Source of the DNA: Silurus meridionalis | Lineage: Eukaryota; Chordata; Actinopteri; Siluriformes; Siluridae | DNA length: 64,000 bases | Direction: 5' to 3' | Assembly (NCBI RefSeq): GCF_014805685.1 | Contig: NC_060899.1 | Span: 12,721,454-12,785,453 of the forward strand | Part shown: positions 48,156 through 59,879 of the stretch, in pieces | How the letters are laid out: every line of letters starts with the position of its first letter | Position numbering within the stretch: the first letter of the stretch is position 1 | Made by a program: the position numbers and the translations under genes | The notes under the pieces: generated by a model | The model's input: only the letters and a program-made list of their open reading frames with translations | Told to the model about the DNA's origin: nothing | Databases searched by the model: none

Positions 48156-50649
48156 CTACATAGTGCTCCATAGAGACATGGGGAACAAAATGTAAGACAT
48201 TGACCATAGCAGATAGTAGAGACACACTGGAGTGAATGAAGAGCAGAAGATCATAACAACACCTGGAGAAGAAAACGACATGTTTTATATAGCTGGATCT
48301 ACAGTAGTTGTTAGGCATATCAGACTTTCCCTCAGTGTGCCTTTATTTTATGAATATTTTTAATATTTTGTCTAATATTATTTTTTAGTCCTCAACATTC
48401 TACCATTCGTCGTGTTTGAGTTAGTTCAATTCTCAGTTCAGTTCGTTTACAGTGATGTAACTCGAGTTTGATTTGTTTACGTTCACTGAAACGGGAAATG
48501 GTGGGTCACAAACTGCACCGCAACCAGCCAGCCACTAGGGGGGGCTCAGAGAAAGTAATTCTTCACCCGTTACAATGTCCGCCATTTACATGTCATTGTA
48601 TTAGTGCCCTCTTCAGGACAACTTAATACCAAAAAACATTTGGTTTGAGACTCGAACTGATTACCTGATTGCATTCTTATATCCTGTTATATAATCCTGT
48701 ATAGTAGTGTGAATCATGAGGGACAGTTATACAGGACACTAGCAAAATCATAAACAAGAGACGGGGTTAATTATTAAACAGAAGGAACGAGGGCAGGTTT
48801 GTTTATTTTAGTTTATTTTAGTGTCGTCGTCCCCCACAAATAAGTATAATCTGAATTTGAGGATAATTAAAAAAACTATGTACCTCCAGCATATACCATC
48901 TTTTTCCAGTACTGTGACTCTAAAACCCGGTCATGAGGGTAATGATTCTGGCTGATCATGAAAAGGATCATGGCCACAGCAGTGATCCGGAGAACAGTCA
49001 TGTTTCCTCTGGTGAGAAGAGACAAACAGGCGAGGATGGCAGACGAGTAGATGCACGGCAGGCCGCGGTACATGAATGGAATGCCTGCGAATGATTGAAA
49101 ACAGGAATCATATCAATCTTCTTTTTCCTGGTATGGATTAACAAACAGAGCAAAAGTAATCATGCTTTATTTTTATTACAATTAATGTCATATTTATTTA
49201 TCTTTTAATAAAAGATAACTAAGTGAGAGAGTTTATTTGCGCCTATGGCAGCCGATACGCTGCAATTTGGACGAACCGTGTTAATGCTTCGTCCATTTCA
49301 CCACATCTATACAGTGCCCTCCACTAATATTGGCACTCTTGATAAATATGGCCTATGTATTACCTCATATTTATGTCATAGTTTAACAATTTCCTGTTCC
49401 TAGTCACCAAAGTGTACTAAAAACTGTAAAAATATGAACTCTTGGGGTGCCAATAATTGTGCCACACATATATTTAACAGAGGTATAACAGATTCTACCA
49501 ATAATAGTCGTGTAAAATAAATAAACAAAAATCTTGAATCTGAAAAGCGTTTGTGTGGATTGATTTGGAGGGAAGGCTTGTGAATGAGGCTTCGTTCTGC
49601 TATTTATTCGAGACCTGCAACAATTTGCCAAGAAATGCAGGAAACGTCAAGTTTCCTCACCAGTAGAGAAGAAACAAAGGCGAATAAACACAGACATCAT
49701 GTAGCACATGCAGAGGATGTTATCCAGGATGTTGGGAGTCCTTATAAGCAGCGATGTTGCTATTCCAAATGTTGTGAAATCGGCAAAGTCGTCCAGTTTG
49801 GCTCCTGAAACGCAGAGAAAACAGAAAGCACAGATGAACTGAACTGCACAGCAGTCTGCTTTCCTCACTGTACTACAATGACTATTTTGATAATTTAACT
49901 TCAGCCAATGAGACTCTAAATAGAGTCTTTGGCTGCATCGGGCTCAAGGAAATTTCCACGTCCATCTCAGTACCACTCAGTGCCATTTGGGGAGCATGTT
50001 TTGGTCAGTGCCACGTGAGCGCACTGGTATTCTATACTCAAGGTCAACCATTTCAGCAATGTGAGATATGCCGGGAGCGCAAAGCGCCGGGATATGGGAG
50101 ACAATTACAGCCAGAGCCTGCTGAATAGGGCAGACTGATAGGTAAGGGATTCTTCGGTTTGGCAAAAAAAAAAAAAAAAAAGAAGAAAGAAGAAGAGGGC
50201 AATACAACAACTCATGGCAAAAGAGCGCGCCCTGTGAGAGCAGCACTGAGCTATTTCAGGCATCTGTGGATACGTGATCACAAACACACAGGGTGGCTGT
50301 TTAGTAAAACTATATGTATGGGCATAATAAATAAATAATAAATAATTAAATAAAGGTTGAGGAGGAATTTTACTGAAAAGAAATGTTTTAGATTAAATGT
50401 AAGTTGATGGACAAATCTGGGCAAAAGATAACTCAATACAACAATTGCTAAAGATTTGGAGCTGGTCTTAAGGCTATGGTCTACTCACCCAATTTCGAGC
50501 AAGCGTCCAGTTGCCTGGCAACCGCTCCATCTGCAAAATCCAGCAGGTAACCGATCAGGACCAGCCAACATGCAGCATAATGGTATCTATGTAAGAAAAG
50601 GGTGAGAAGTGAAAATATAGTGTTAGCATACTCAGTGTTAACATTAGCA

Positions 50650-50686
<37 letters not shown>

Positions 50687-53600
50687 CATCACTTGATATC
50701 AGTTTTCATAGTTTGTTTTAACTTTAACCAGAAGCACACAAACACCTCACCCATTGAGACTGCAGAGAATAGAGGTCATCCCCATGACCATGTTGGCAAC
50801 AGACAAGGCATTGGCGGCATTTTTACGGGCAAACTCTTTGAGCTGGACCCAACTGGCCTGTTCGTTTAGGAACAGTTTGCTGGTGCGCTGGAAAAAGCCT
50901 GAGACCAAACAGAGGTAATGATTACACAGCGGCTGTTGTTTTTGACACTGCTATGAGATGAGCTTAAGGTACAAAAGTGTGAATTCAGGCGCTAAGCTGA
51001 TCCCAGGACATCACTGGATGTAATCCAAAACAATACGCACATGCACGCACAGTCATTTACAATAAAAGTTACATTTATCTATCTGATGCATTGACTTATT
51101 TACACATCCCTGAAACATTTTCCCCAAGGAAAAACAAGAGTTTTTTTCTTTTTCCGGCTGAAAAAAACAGAGCTCCCGTTCTATACAGAAAATTATTATG
51201 GAAATGCGAATAACATCATCTCTTCCTTATCTTCCCACTATACATAAAGCATGGTTAGCTACATAAGAAAAATAGGAAGGTTCTTGGAAAGCTTGTAAAA
51301 ATTAACGAATCAAATTTGAGAGAAACAAAAATCATTCGTTTTAAAATGCCGCGTAGGTGTAAAATAAATCAGTCAAATGACAAACAGCAATCAATGTCTT
51401 TATGTGAAAAAACTCACATTGGAGGAAGCAAAGACAAAATCATCTGAACAAGCTTGCATCACCCATCCTAAATTCAGCAATGGCCATTCAGCTAAAGCAC
51501 AAAGTTGATTATTGTCCAATATCAGCACGTATGAATGAGATGTTTCTTTTAAACTATAGAAATATTTGACTATCACAACTAGTGACATGACTATACCCTT
51601 ATGAGTTCAACTCTACTTGATCCATGCTGTTGTAGAAATGTAATTTTATGAAAGAAAAAGAAAATTTTGTCCCATACTTTTTTTTTTACAGTTCAGTGTT
51701 GTAATACACTCTTTAACACATGAAGGCCTCTTTGCACAACAAACCCCATATGAATATAAAAAGCAATAGTTGAAGTAGAAAAATTAAATTTTAATGCTAA
51801 ATATTTTTATTTAACAATTAAGCAATTAACAATGTTAAGACACGTATGCGTATGTTTTGGTTATTTAATATAATACTTCCAGTGCATACGTCCATTTCAA
51901 ATTCACACTCGTAATGACTTTGTACTCAAACGTCGATGCATTTAAAAGGCATGAAAAAAGAAAAAAAAGACAACAGAATTCAACAAAAAGAAACAATGTT
52001 AATACTTTTGCTTGCACACAAGGCCGTGTTATTTTATGCATTACTGGTATGCATTACTGAATCAATAGCATTAACACTGATGGTTATGGTCTTCACGATA
52101 GCTATTTCCTACACTTTCCAGGCAATTGCCTTTTTGAATTTATATAATGTTTTGTGTGAATAATTTAAAGTCAACGACGTGTATGTATCTGAAGAGAATA
52201 AACAGTATGCACTGGAACAATATAATAAAATATAAGAAGTAAAATAATTGTCTATAAACTTGTTTCCCTTTACTGTATGTACTGCTTAGATGATGACATA
52301 GGAACACAGAAACACAATGCAATAGGAATAAATCTGCTTCAGACTTTTAGATCAGCCTGTTTAAAATTTCAGACATCAATCCAAGCTAACGCAAATAATA
52401 CATAATCAGCTGCTCATGGATATGAATTATGCACAGCCGCGGATCTGGGTCAAGCGGGTCTTCTTGTTAACAGCAATTTATTCGATACCAGACTCGTTTT
52501 GTGTGATTTATCCTTGCGTGACCCGACTGCCTATTATGTAGCGATCCTTATAAATGTGCAATAGGAGCTATATTTGCGTCACATGACCACTGTGACTTTT
52601 TTGCAGTGAAAGCAAAGGTGGATCTCAACTGGAAATAGCTTAGGGGGAGAGGCAAAAAAAGATTAAACACAACAGGGCTCTTGGCATCCCAAAACCCACT
52701 CTGACTTTGTGCCACTGAAACGCTGCAAAGAGTGTTAATGAAGATATACAAAGCGTTCTTTGTCCTTAAAGTAAATGAATGGGTATAAAATGTAAATGAA
52801 TTTCTTCATAGGCTGGATATTTGTTTTTTTGTTGTTTTTTTCTAAACATACAATTAATCATAAAAACTGAATAAACTGATCAGCACGAAACCTCAGATGC
52901 AGTCATTTCTTTCGAACTCAAGTTCGATTTAACCCTAAACCCTTGATAAGAAAAAGTAAGTTCCAGACAAAATTACAGATGGAGATTGTCTTGAATACAT
53001 TGTCGTTGCTTTTGGCTGCACTTCCTGGCCTAGTGGAAAAAAGACATAGAAAGACTGGTTAAATTAAAATCAAAGAGTGCATAATCATCTATAATTCTGT
53101 CTGGAATTATAGTATCGGACCTTAGTGTTGCTCATCACAGTATTCATTGTCAAAACATAGCGCTATCCGTATCCGGAGGCGATTTGCCATATTTCTTCAA
53201 CACAAAACAGTCAAGAGAACAAGTAGCAAACCATAATTCCCGACCAATAACGTAATTTTGTAGGGTAAACTGGAGGCATGCAGGGACACATGCAGAAATG
53301 GCTTTGGTTCAATAAACTGTAAATTGATTTCAATGTAAAAACAAACAAATGTGACAACATGTGACAAATTAAAACCTAACCCCCTTCCCTCTATTTTTAA
53401 TAAGCACCTAACATCTAAACAGACATCAAGAAAGTTTAATGCAGGGTTCCTACTATTGAGTTTTGCAACCTGCACTTGAAGTCATTCCAAAGCCGGCCGA
53501 TTGCAAGCGACTCGTCATCTGAAAGAAAACAACCAATCAGAAACAGCACAAGCCAACAGCAAATCATTCACCAAAAAAGCTAACGATTTTCATTTCAAAT

Positions 53601-53713
53601 GTTCTTCTTGTTGCTTTTAAATTTTGTTTGGACGTCACCAGACACGTGATTTGAAAGTACAGCTAAAACTTACAACGCATTTTGTCTGTGGAGCTGGTGA
53701 ACACTGAAGCCAT
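48156..53713 (-). CDS. tmem269: CDP-alcohol phosphatidyltransferase-family membrane protein, TMEM269-like, complete
   Basis: Minus-strand coding exons are 53674-53713, 53470-53518, 52977-53029, 50751-50898, 50489-50586, 49661-49804, 48884-49084 and 48156-48262. They total 840 nt, giving 279 residues and a stop. Every junction is GT/AG and in phase. The catalytic signature DG-x2-AR-x8-G-x3-D-x3-D is complete: D116, G117, A120, R121, G130, D134, D138. It is split between exons 5 and 6 by an intron inside the G130 codon. Several hydrophobic segments surround it (about 80-95, 101-115, 140-175, 186-225, 247-275). The family joins a CDP-activated lipid to an alcohol in a membrane. The ARKNAANALSVANMVMG stretch and the spacing resemble bacterial PssA-type phosphatidylserine synthases, and among vertebrates TMEM269. 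The name is by recollection of that family; substrate is unknown. The first two exons encode a soluble N-terminal tail. STYK1 lies tail to tail downstream. Confidence 0.85.
49312..49530. mobile_element. Tc1/mariner-like MITE in an intron of the TMEM269-like gene
   Basis: It starts after TA with CAGTGCCCTCCACTAATATT and GGCAC. It ends near GGGGTGCCAATAATTGTGCC, an inverted copy of the left end. This terminus is common in fish Tc1-type MITEs. The outer right boundary is uncertain. Confidence 0.6.
50650..50684. repeat. (ATT)n microsatellite
   Basis: About 11 ATT units in an intron of the TMEM269-like gene. Confidence 0.95.
50920..52976. other. Intron 3 of the TMEM269-like gene, no repeat recognised
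   Basis: AT-rich sequence. No coding exon fits here, because exons 3 and 4 join in phase across it. Confidence 0.5.
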
Positions 53714-54989
53714 TCTAAGAGGCCTAATGAGAAATAGGACAAATGTTAGCAAGTCTGCATGGCATGTGCTATCATTTAATACAACTATTGGTTGGTATTG
53801 GTAGTCAGCTGCATGGGTATATTTAAAGATAAATGGTTATGTAATCAACTTTAGCATCCCTAATACAATTTAGTACATTAAATACTGAATTTCTTATGCG
53901 TCACATTGTTGGCAAAACAAAGAACAAAACTGAACAAATAGCCAAATTATTATTAAGTAATGAAAGAAATATTCTGTGGCTCACCGCTTTGAAAAGGTGA
54001 TGCCGGTATTGCTTTTACCGCCCGTCGTTAGAGTGCGTCAGAGATGCCTGTTAAATCAGGTTTATCATATCGAGTAGCTGGTTTTCGAAAACGTAACATT
54101 TTCTAATGGAAGCCCCGAAAAGGACAAGCAATAATAGATCACCAAAATAATTCTAGATATACTTATGCTATACTTGATCAAAAGTAGTTCTACTGATTTG
54201 AGCACCACTGAATTCTGTCTTTTTACTTTTGACAACCAGATATTCCTGACTGGGGCCTTAAAAAAAAGCAATACAGTGTAACTGAATTATTTATTTATTT
54301 ATAGCCAAATGAGCACAGTCCCCACAGTTCTACCCAATCCTTTGCCAAACATTTATGGTTCACTTTCTGACTCCTAAGTGTATAAATATATCCAGATGGT
54401 TTGTTCATTAGAAAGCCTAGCCAAACACTGCACATGTGTAAGCTCTCAGCATTGCTGTCCTACTGATCATTAATGCTAAATATGACCTTTTACATGCACC
54501 TGTGGTTTTACTCCTTTGTATTGTCCTTTGGGTCTGATTGTACCTTAATGTTATTTAAATTTGTTATTTTAGAGCATATGATTGGACTAAAGATTAAGTT
54601 CAAATTTAGGAAGTGAGTTCAGCCACTGCTTCTCACACCCACCAATCAACTGAGTTCTAGCAGATCTCCGCCTTCACGGAGGAGTTCATAATGCTTTGCG
54701 ATAAAAATGGTTAAATTTAGTAGATGCTTTCTAAAGGTGGATTAAGGAAGAGTGTCCCTGAAATACAGAGGGCTATCTCCACCAATGTTACAAGGACAGT
54801 GATGTCATCAATTAAGTCAAAGTATACACACTCTCAAGACCCACCCTTGAGAACCTTCTGTCAACAACTTACCATCAACTCTATTGACATTAGGAGTTGT
54901 CACAATCTTATAATTGCACCCAATTTTCGTGCATCATTACTCTGACATATTTTGTCTTCTTTTGCTCAGGGAATCAGACTGGATTTAAA

Positions 54990-55400
54990 GAACAGGTGGA
55001 CCAGGAGGATGGACTGGCTTACCTTGTAAGGAGGGAGGTAAATCAACTACAAGTGACAGAGCCTTCGAAAGGTATACCTTGTGGACAGGAAGAGGTATTG
55101 GCCCAAAGATCACTCTTGTGTCAGTGTGAGAGACAGTCCAGACCCGGCTCTCGTCAAAGATTTCTATTGTGAACATCTGGACCAACATGCCCCCAGGAAA
55201 CAGGTGGAACAGGTGGATGGACTGGCTTACCTTGTAAAGTTGCTTGACTTTGTGACGGGGCCTTTAAACATTTTAGCTTATGGCCTGGAAGAGGTATTGG
55301 CCCAAAAAACAGTCTTGATTCAGTGCAGGTGACAATCCAGACCCAGCTCTTATCACAGGTTTTTCGATGTGAACACCAGGACCAAACTGCTTCCTGGACT
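54990..55400. repeat. Two-copy imperfect tandem repeat, unit about 200 bp
   Basis: Copy 1 starts CAGGTGGACCAGGAGGATGG near 54993 and copy 2 starts CAGGTGGAACAGGTGGATGG near 55201. Both continue GACTGGCTTACCTTGTAA, share GAAGAGGTATTGGCCCAAA, and end with TCCAGACCCGGCTCT or TCCAGACCCAGCTCT about 145 bases in. Indels make the period vary from 199 to 208. Confidence 0.8.
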
Positions 55401-56577
55401 GGTGGTAGAGGAGGTGCATCAGAAGCTTCAGGAGTAAGGTTGTGTAAGATCCACCCAGCCAACCCATAGAGGTCACAGTCCACAGAGGTTTAAACATGAA
55501 TATATGATTTATGTATTTCAAACATTTCTGGTTCACGTTCCTCACTCGCTTGTACTGTATATGTAACACAATGAGATCATTCAATCTATGGAAATCTGTG
55601 CCAAAAATATAGAGGTTGTGCAAGTTCTAAGCCTTGTTTTAGTACTGTTTTTGTTCCACTGTCTGCTCCTCTAGTTTTCTTCTTTTTTGCTCTTTGATCT
55701 GACTGGACCTGATTGGACTCGGGCTAAAGCCTGGTTATTGACACTGAACTAGTTTAAGATTTCACTATGAATATTTTGACTTTGCACATTGATCTTTACA
55801 TGTTCTCCAAGTGTAGCCTGTTACACACAGGTTAGATGGATTGAGCTTTATGTGCATTTCTGGAAGGCTGCTTGATACGGTTTCCTGGTAACGACTATTG
55901 ACTCGGAACTACATTACTGACCGCTGAACAAATGCGCTACAAAATCCTGTTATCGGCACGTTTTGGAAGACACTGAAAACACTGAAAACAGTCATGAATG
56001 CATAACATGGTTATTATATCCACAAAATGGCTTTAACTCTACTGTACACACTGAAAACATAAAGATGTGGTGGAGCTGTCCACAGCACGTGGCTTCACGT
56101 GCCGATTCCACCCTCCCCCCAAAGGATTTCCCATCCTGAGCCACTGACAGCAGTGAAGCACACACACAAACCACAGAACAACTTCCCACTGCTACTGTAT
56201 TCAACATGGAAAATGAACATGCATTCAAATTTATTGAGATTTGTGCGTTTGTGAAAACCGTACCAGTGGAAGGATGGAGCAGGATCATTGTGGGGGTTTT
56301 TTTCTGACACTATGCACAGCAAAACACCTGAAAAACACAGAAAAAAAACTGTAGTTATTATACATCTCTTACAGGATATTGGTACACAGGAGTACCAAAG
56401 TACCCAAGCAATAGACCAAAGCTGTAAAAGACAGATGATGGATGGTAGAGCATGTTTTGATCAGTCCAAAGTGTGCTTCATTTGTATAGCTTTTTATTCA
56501 TTCATGTATTCAAATTTATTGATTCACATGGGCTTCTTAGCTCCTTAAATTAATATTGCACACAACTGCGTTATCAG

Positions 56578-56890
56578 TGTGCAGTACTGTGCAAAAGTTT
56601 AGTCAGGTGTGATAAAATGCTGCAGAGTAAAAATGCTTTCAAAAATATACAAATGAACAGAAGAGAAATCCAAAACAAATCAATATTTGCAGTTAGCAGC
56701 GGTTTTTGTAGGTATACAGTTTTTTTGAAAGAACTGATAGGTTGCTCCAAACATCTCAGAGAACCACTGATCTTCTGTAGGATGCCTCAGATCCCTCTGT
56801 CTCTTCATGTAATCCCAGATAGACTCGATGGCGTTGCGATCAGGGCTCAGTGGGGGCAAAACTATTCTTCTTGTTGAAGATTGTTAATGA
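56578..56890 (-). mobile_element. Tc1/mariner transposase 3' remnant
   Basis: On the minus strand a frame reads NAIESIWDYMKRQRDLR, matching the C-terminal catalytic neighbourhood of Tc1-type transposases. It stops near 56610, and the fragment ends in TTTTGCACAGTACTG (56583-56597), a typical Tc1-type terminus. The 5' portion is lost or scrambled (to about 57160). Confidence 0.65.
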
Positions 56891-57783
56891 CATTGACTGA
56901 AGGTTTGGGGTCATTTTCCTGCTGCGAAATAAACTTGGTGTCTTTCGTCTGCTGCATTAAGTTTCCTTGGCAACTCATCTTGAAACCCCAGTCAGCTGTG
57001 AAATCTTGCTGATGCAGTATAACTAGATCGTGTCCGGTTGCTGTGCTTAAGGTTTGCCATGGTGTATGACCTGTGATATTAAACTGTCTTCCACAACCTC
57101 ACATCTGCCAATACACCTGAGTCTGATCCTCCAAAATCCCTTAATGACTTAGTGAAAGTGTTAGAAAGCCAAAGACTGGTCACACCGAACATTCATTCGA
57201 TTTTTTATCTGTCGCTTCGCATTTCGCATTTTCTATTGCGTTCTTATTTTACAGCATTTCTCAACACCTGCCTAAAACATTAAATGAATAGTTCTTAGTC
57301 AATCAAATGATCTGTAAGTTCCTTTTATTATCATAAAATGTTTTCTCAACATGAATTTTCACAGTGTGTGTACAGAAATCTGCAGTAACGACAATGCACT
57401 AAAATATTACAATATTGTGTGTCTCATTGGATAATATTTTAACACTGTTGCATAAAGTGTCATAAAAATACACACCAGCTCCTCAGATCACAAGTCAACC
57501 AAGACCAAGTTAGGAAACATAGCATCAGTGAAAGCAGAAAAAAACAGCCTAGACAACATGCAGTACTCGGTCCCATGGTGCCTACATCTCAGACCCTGCT
57601 TCAGAATGCATTATCTGGGCTTGAAGCTCACTCTGGCATAGGCATTTCTGTTATGGATATAAACAACAACATCGCTCTACCAAAGATATTTCCTCCTGAA
57701 AACAACAACGTGTATGAATATCATATCCAGTGGATCATTTGGTTCAGGGCCCCACAGAAAGATCTAAAAATTTTTACATTTTC

Positions 57784-57784
<1 letters not shown>

Positions 57785-57851
<67 letters not shown>
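57785..57851. repeat. (TA)n microsatellite
   Basis: About 33 TA units. Confidence 0.95.
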
Positions 57852-57856
<5 letters not shown>

Positions 57857-58014
57857 GCTATATATAAAACATATGTAAAACAGCTACATATTATGCATGT
57901 TGTAATGTTTAGTTATCCAATCCGTGGAAAAAAAGAATTTCCGTGAAACTGGTCCAGGGTGCAAAAAAATAAATAAATAAAGAGCCTTCAGGGAACTAAC
58001 TATGTCACAGTACA

Positions 58015-58260
58015 CAGCACACAGCGGCGTGCGCGTGCCCGCTAAAGCGCGCGCCCTGCTCTTCTTTATTGCGTAACAGTAAGAAGAGCGCGCGACTCTC
58101 CTTTTTTTTCTGATAAGTCACGGAGGAAATGAAACCGTCACATCCGTGCACTGCAGCCGGACCAAATACAGTGGGGCACAACGCGAGCGGTTATACAGCG
58201 TTACACAACACCGAAAGTCCTAACAAGTTCACATGACTGGGTCACATTGAGCGCTTATAA
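58015..58260. other. CpG-rich patch, function unknown
   Basis: A second locally CpG-rich stretch with runs such as GCGTGCGCGTGCCC and GCGCGCGACTC lies inside the inferred first intron of the TMEM269-like gene. It could be an alternative promoter. No open reading frame or clear splice pair was found in it. Confidence 0.3.
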
Positions 58261-58303
58261 TGACCATACGCAGTTACATTATAACGCGAGCAGACTGTGA
58301 AAG

Positions 58304-58520
58304 AGCTCCCTCTCTCTCTCTCTCTTTCTCTCTCTCCTCAGGACCACAGCCTCCAGTCTCTCTGCCTGTCTCTCTTTCGGCATGTCTTTCCGTATATCTG
58401 CCAGTCTTTCTACCATTCCAAATGCCAAACTTCCATTCTACCAGTCTCTCTGTCTATCTACCAACCCATCTCTCTACCAGTCTGTCTGTCTGTCTGTCTG
58501 TGTCTCTCTGTCTCCTGAAG
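58304..58520. repeat. CT-rich and CTGT-type simple repeats
   Basis: A CT run at 58308-58338 and a CTGT run at 58481-58505 are joined by degenerate pyrimidine-rich sequence. Confidence 0.85.
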
Positions 58521-58742
58521 ACTTCACATCACATTACATTCGCGACATTATTATAAATACACATCATTAAATTTTTCCCTCAGACCTGCTGACATTTCAA
58601 TCCACATACACATACATAAACATTATAATGATGTTATTTAGACTACACAACTCTATAAATATAATAGATACTTTATATATAAACAGAAAAAGGGACATAA
58701 AGCAAAGCTAGCATCATTCCGGGTTTCTATTTGAATACTTAC

Positions 58743-59150
58743 CGTGATTAGAAAAGGCAAAAGACGGGAATTAAAGATTAAAAGAAAGAAAAAAAAAAGC
58801 ATTCGTGTCGTCAAGTGGACTTTTTCTCTCCAGGCAGGACCAGAAATTAAAATAAAAATTATATTTATGTCTATAAAGCACCTTTAATACAGTTGTAACG
58901 TTTCCTCGACGAGCGAAGAAAAGTGTCTTAGTGCGACTGCGTTATTTCTTGTGCTCGCATCACCTGTCACAGTGACAATGGCACACGCGCGAACTGTGCG
59001 CGAGCGCTCTTAAAACCCGTCGCGCGATTTGCTGGAATATTCCGCTGGAAGTGACGTCAGGATTCCTTCTCGAGTTTTCTCTCGTGCGTAGCAGGACTGA
59101 GGGAGAGTGTTGGAGCTCCGGAGCAGAAAGGGAACTGAGATTGGAGATCA
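58743..59150 (-). promoter_or_regulatory. Candidate non-coding first exon and CRE-containing promoter of the TMEM269-like gene
   Basis: The exon carrying the TMEM269-like start codon is preceded on the minus strand by an acceptor-like sequence (TTTCTCATTAG), which implies an upstream non-coding exon. A strong donor (ACG|GTAAGTATT) lies at 58743/58742 on the same strand. Upstream of it is a CpG-rich stretch with the full CRE palindrome TGACGTCA at 59052-59059 and several CGCG-type runs at 58985-59030. The exon's 5' end cannot be set. The join is inferred and would make a first intron of about 5 kb. Confidence 0.45.
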
Positions 59151-59562
59151 TTAATGATTTTAGTTTTCTTTCTGCTCATCATTGATCTTTTCTGAACATC
59201 ATTCCCCAAGAAAACATGCTGTAGGAATACCTAATTCAGATGTTGGTCTTTATTCAGTCATACACAGTTACTTACCGTACACAGTTTATTACACTGTTAT
59301 TGTTATATAATCAGATATCACAAATTGATATCAGGCTGGAAATTTATTGAAAAAAAAGTGTATACACACCCAAATTGTCAATTGCAGCTAGCAAATAGTA
59401 TTATCAAGCAAGCAATCAAATTTAAGTAAAACAAAAAGGTTTCTTCTTTTTCTTCACGATCTCGCCAACGACTCGCTCATTAGGATAAACATATAGTAAC
59501 TGATTTCTGATGCTGAAATTTGTATTTTTTATTTATTTATTTCTGTAAATTAAAAACAAAAA

Positions 59563-59872
59563 CTTTTGGGACACCTGATTTTTCCAGTCATATGTGGTTC
59601 CTCCCCAAACTGTTACCTCAAAGTTTGAAGCACATAAAACCCCCAGGCCTCCTCACCTCACCTACATCAGCACCTACTGTTACTAAAGCCCTTGTGGCTA
59701 AATGAGTGCAAATTTCCACAAGCACACTCCAAAAATCTAGTGGAACATCTTTCCAGAAAAGAAGTTATTATAAGAGCAAATGGGGACTTAATATGGAATT
59801 TGATGTTCAAAAAGCAAAAATCTCATGGTCATGTGTTTACAAACGTTTTGCATATAGAATATTTTGCGCTTC
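59563..59872 (+). mobile_element. Family-A MITE copy
   Basis: It contains ACTTTTGGGACACCTGATTT, CATATGTGGTTCCTCCCC, CCAGGCCTCCTCACC and GGACTTAATATGGAATTTG. The centre is deleted relative to the copy at 46805. Confidence 0.65.
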
Positions 59873-59879
59873 TGCTTGG

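Larger units (their letters stand above)
53714..58742. other. Inferred first intron of the TMEM269-like gene
   Basis: It lies between the acceptor ahead of the start codon and the candidate donor at 58743. It contains a 200-bp tandem duplication, a Tc1-like remnant, a TA microsatellite, a CpG-rich patch and CTGT-type repeats. Confidence 0.4.

Noticed and set aside
54724..55483. Possible coding exon over the 200-bp tandem repeat
   Set aside because: Neither strand keeps one frame through both copies, and no splice pair joins them to the neighbouring genes.
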